Notes under the pieces: generated by a model
The model's input: the letters and a program-made list of their open reading frames with translations, nothing else
What the model was told of the DNA's origin: nothing
Database searches by the model: none
Shown: positions 15,648 through 17,134 of the stretch, in pieces
Layout: every line of letters starts with the position of its first letter
Numbering within the stretch: the first letter of the stretch is position 1
Position numbers and translations under genes: made by a program
DNA from: CAZIQY01 sp964541605
GTDB taxonomy: Bacteria > Desulfobacterota > Syntrophia > Syntrophales > UBA2185
Reading direction: 5' to 3'
DNA: 17,134 bases
NCBI GenBank assembly: GCA_964541605.1
Contig: CAZIQY010000060.1
Coordinates: 1-17,134 of the forward strand

Positions 15648-16330
15648 AACATTTGGCGAGCTTTTTGGGACGGTTCCTCTATTTCCTGATGGGCTGGCGG
15701 TTTGAGCCGCTTCCGTCTTATTTCTCCAGCAAGCACGTGATTATAGGTTTTCCCCATACGTCCAACATGGATGCCGTAAGAGCCTTCACGGCCTTCAGGA
15801 TTATCAAGCGAACCGGTCATATTATGGTGAAAAAAGAATGGTTTTTCTGGCCCATGTCATTTTTTCTCAAAGCCATCGGCGGTATTCCGGTCAATCGTCG
15901 TGCGTCCGAGGGTGTTGTGGAACAAATGGTGGCTATTTTTAACTCGAGAAATGAGTTTCTGCTGGCAATTGTGCCTGAGGGAACTCGCAAAAAGGTGCCG
16001 ACCATAAAAACCGGATTCTGGCATATTGCCAAGGCCGCCAGGGTTTCCATTATCTGCTGGTATCTGGACAACGAAAACAAAACGGCCCGGTGGCTGGGTG
16101 AAATCATTCCGGGTGAAGACAAAATGGAGGATTTGATCCGGATACGGGATCTCTATGAAAGGGCCGGATATAGATTCCCCTTTTACATGAAACTCGGGGC
16201 CGAAATACGGAATTCTGCAGGAATTCGTATGATGTCCCCGGAATTGGAATTGTGTTTTTTATGTTTCTGCAGAGACATATTTTTGGTTCATCCGGTTGAT
16301 GCGTACTTCTCTCTCGTTGACTACAACTAA
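15644..16330 (+). CDS. Lysophospholipid acyltransferase-like protein (PlsC superfamily)
   Basis: This is a 228-aa protein with the acyltransferase blocks HTSNMD (H-x4-D, His38 and Asp43) and VPEGTRKK (111-117), and an N-terminal hydrophobic stretch around FLYFLMGWRF. It is not closely similar to the plsC product upstream. The HTSNMDA and GTRKKVPTIKTGFWHIA wording matches a separate group of small bacterial acyltransferases whose substrate is not established. The gene is translationally coupled to rimO by an ATGA overlap. The last roughly 40 residues, after YMKLGAEIRN, are rich in Cys, Phe and Leu and do not look like family sequence. Composition also shifts to AT-rich there, so the natural C-terminus may have been replaced. 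Gene call is firm; substrate is not. Confidence 0.85.
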   Translation: MKHLASFLGRFLYFLMGWRFEPLPSYFSSKHVIIGFPHTSNMDAVRAFTAFRIIKRTGHIMVKKEWFFWPMSFFLKAIGGIPVNRRASEGVVEQMVAIFNSRNEFLLAIVPEGTRKKVPTIKTGFWHIAKAARVSIICWYLDNENKTARWLGEIIPGEDKMEDLIRIRDLYERAGYRFPFYMKLGAEIRNSAGIRMMSPELELCFLCFCRDIFLVHPVDAYFSLVDYN

Positions 16331-16442
16331 ATGTTTTTTAGAAATTGTGATATTGAAAATTACGAATTGAAATGGAGTAATATAACGCGTGAACTGTGCG
16401 GCGATTGACAGCCGTCTGTATGAGTGATTCTTTATGCGATTC

Positions 16443-16751
16443 TCAGATTTTATATCCGTAATCTATAAGCCTTTTGCGTGCTTTTTTGATTTCTTCTGGA
16501 CTGAACAAAGGCGACCATTTAGGGTGCTGTACAAGTGCCTCCACAGTTATGTCGAGCCTGCCCTTTTCCCATAACGCTGTGTATCCGTCAGATGGTTTAG
16601 CAGAATTTATCAATATTTTTGCACTTTCTACACCACCATGTTCGGCCACCATTTGAATATAGCGTGTTGCCACATAGTTAGCCTCATTTCTCGCTCGTTC
16701 ATAAATGTCTATCATCGCCCGATGAAATTCTATGTCAAGTTCCTTTGGCAT
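16443..16751 (-). CDS. Small uncharacterised protein (102 aa)
   Basis: I cannot assign a function. It is a soluble, mostly helical 102-aa protein: an N-terminal helix FHRAMIDIYERARNEANY, a middle helix containing EHGGVESAKILI, the aromatic block GYTALWEKGRLDITVEAL, and a C-terminal WSPLFSPEEIKKARKRL helix. There is no signal peptide, membrane segment or metal motif. I have the impression that similar 100-aa proteins recur across many bacteria, often in accessory regions, but cannot check this. An AAAGGAA ribosome site lies 7 bases before the ATG. It is downstream of the 75-aa gene on the same strand, with 74 bp between them holding an imperfect hairpin. Confidence 0.75.
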   Translation of the reverse strand: MPKELDIEFHRAMIDIYERARNEANYVATRYIQMVAEHGGVESAKILINSAKPSDGYTALWEKGRLDITVEALVQHPKWSPLFSPEEIKKARKRLIDYGYKI

Positions 16752-16778
16752 TATTGCTTCCTTTCAATGCATAAGGCA

Positions 16779-16817
16779 ACGATCACCGGCGCGGGGAACG
16801 AGCGTCCGGTGGATCGT
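16779..16817. repeat. Imperfect inverted repeat between two small genes
   Basis: ACGATCACCGG (16779-16789) pairs with CCGGTGGATCGT (16806-16817), giving 11 bp with one bulged base. Three further inner pairs (CGC with GCG) lie beyond a second unpaired T, enclosing a 9-nt loop. It is markedly more GC-rich than its surroundings. No T-run follows on either strand, so it is not a standard terminator. It could be a recombination-site or mobile-element remnant, or an mRNA structure between the two genes. Confidence 0.6.
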
Positions 16818-16825
16818 CTCGCTCA

Positions 16826-17053
16826 TCATTTTCCAAGTTTTTTCTTGGCTATTTTTCTTATGCTTTCAATCTCATTTACAAGTCGATCACATTGAGCCTC
16901 GATTTCTGAAAGTGTGACACATTGTGGTGTAATGTAGACTATTCCTTTATCATCCTTGGAATATGTCTTAACATATATTTGTGCTATGGTTGGCCCAGGA
17001 AATTCCTTTTGCCTTGGATTCAAAACTTGGAGATCAAGACTGTAATTTGCCAT
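16826..17053 (-). CDS. Small uncharacterised protein (75 aa), coiled-coil C-terminus
   Basis: Function not recognised. The 75-aa product has a beta-like first half (YSLDLQVLNPRQ, IAQIYVKTYSKD, IVYITPQCVTLSE) and a charged helical second half (EIEAQCDRLVNEIESIRKIAKKK) that would form a short coiled coil. No signal or membrane segment is visible. A strong Shine-Dalgarno, AAAGGAGG, lies four bases before the ATG, which makes translation credible. It ends 74 bp upstream of the 102-aa gene and may share a transcript with it. TATAAA near 17075-17080 on the minus strand could serve as a -10 element, but no good -35 partner is seen. Confidence 0.75.
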   Translation of the reverse strand: MANYSLDLQVLNPRQKEFPGPTIAQIYVKTYSKDDKGIVYITPQCVTLSEIEAQCDRLVNEIESIRKIAKKKLGK

Positions 17054-17090
17054 AATGCCTCCTTTGCCTTTATGTTTATACTAGTGTAGT

Positions 17091-17101
17091 GCGTCTAACG
17101 C
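17091..17101. other. 11-bp palindrome with integron attC-like R-box (GTTAGAC)
   Basis: On the minus strand, about 40 bp upstream of the 75-aa gene, the sequence is GCGTTAGACGC followed by ACTAC. GTTAGAC fits the attC R-box consensus GTTRRRY, and the complementary strand reads GTCTAAC, which fits RYYYAAC. From memory the end of aadA cassette attC sites has very similar text (GCGTTAGATGCACTA). Only one box is inside the window, and chance remains possible. Confidence 0.35.
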
Positions 17102-17134
17102 TTCTTTACATTTGGCTACTTTGGACAGAATCTG

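Noticed and set aside
16210..16226. GAATTC-TGCAG-GAATTC, resembling a cloning polylinker (EcoRI/PstI/EcoRI)
   Set aside because: The match to common vector text is only about 13 bases and the reading frame continues through it on both sides. There is no further vector sequence, so it is most likely chance.
16331..16442. CGGC/GCCG mini-hairpin near 16398-16413 as a terminator between the convergent genes
   Set aside because: Only four base pairs with an eight-base loop and no T-run on either strand.
16752..16825. The hairpin between the two small genes as a complete attC site
   Set aside because: The ends do not contain the required AAC/GTT-bearing R-boxes in matched positions (GACGATC against GATCGTT), so I keep it only as an unexplained inverted repeat.
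1..17134. CRISPR arrays, transposases, phage genes, restriction systems or known defence genes
   Set aside because: None seen. There are no regularly spaced direct repeats, and all larger frames belong to housekeeping or envelope families.

Overview
The window reads as an ordinary chromosomal stretch of a Gram-negative bacterium, most likely a Desulfobacterota/'Deltaproteobacteria' relative (Syntrophus-like is my guess). The evidence is gene content and order: an LPS heptose kinase, a type IV pilus/type II secretion PilC protein, the YicC-gmk-rpoZ block preceded by DUF4416 and a stand-alone heptose kinase, and AmmeA/AmmeB (AMMECR1/MEMO) genes. No database search was possible, so the taxon is inferred.

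Left part (1-4660), minus strand. tRNA-Thr(UGU) runs off the left edge behind a good sigma70-type promoter. To its right, in transcription order, lie a DUF1178 protein, a CysM-type cysteine synthase fused to a cysteinyl-tRNA synthetase (769 aa), AmmeB (MEMO) and AmmeA (AMMECR1), ending at a convincing intrinsic terminator. The fusion is the most unusual object in the window. It joins the last step of cysteine synthesis to the enzyme family that charges cysteine onto tRNA, and the synthetase half has changed signature residues (HVGS instead of HIGH, a missing zinc-ligand Glu).

Middle (4727-11059). A lone tRNA-Pro(CGG) sits on the plus strand. To its right is a long minus-strand run, in transcription order: heptose-7-phosphate kinase, DUF4416, YicC-type endoribonuclease, guanylate kinase, RNA polymerase omega, orotidine-phosphate decarboxylase, RlmB-type 23S rRNA methyltransferase and PilC. 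Several of these genes overlap or nearly touch, so most of the run is probably one operon. A strong-looking promoter lies in front of the kinase gene. A weak hairpin plus T-run after pyrF may partly separate rlmB and pilC.

Right-middle (11267-16330), plus strand, divergent from the above: PlsC-type acyltransferase, FtsK/SpoIIIE DNA translocase, RimO (S12 methylthiotransferase) and a second, different acyltransferase, all separated by 1 bp or overlapping by 4 bp. This is a tightly coupled envelope / chromosome-segregation / ribosome-modification operon.

Right end (16331-17134). Composition becomes more AT-rich. Two small unrecognised genes on the minus strand, each with a good ribosome binding site, are separated by an imperfect hairpin. 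Upstream of the outer one is an 11-bp palindrome containing a sequence that fits the integron attC R-box. This looks like an accessory insertion, possibly cassette-like, but the window ends before that can be settled. I saw no CRISPR array, transposase or rRNA.
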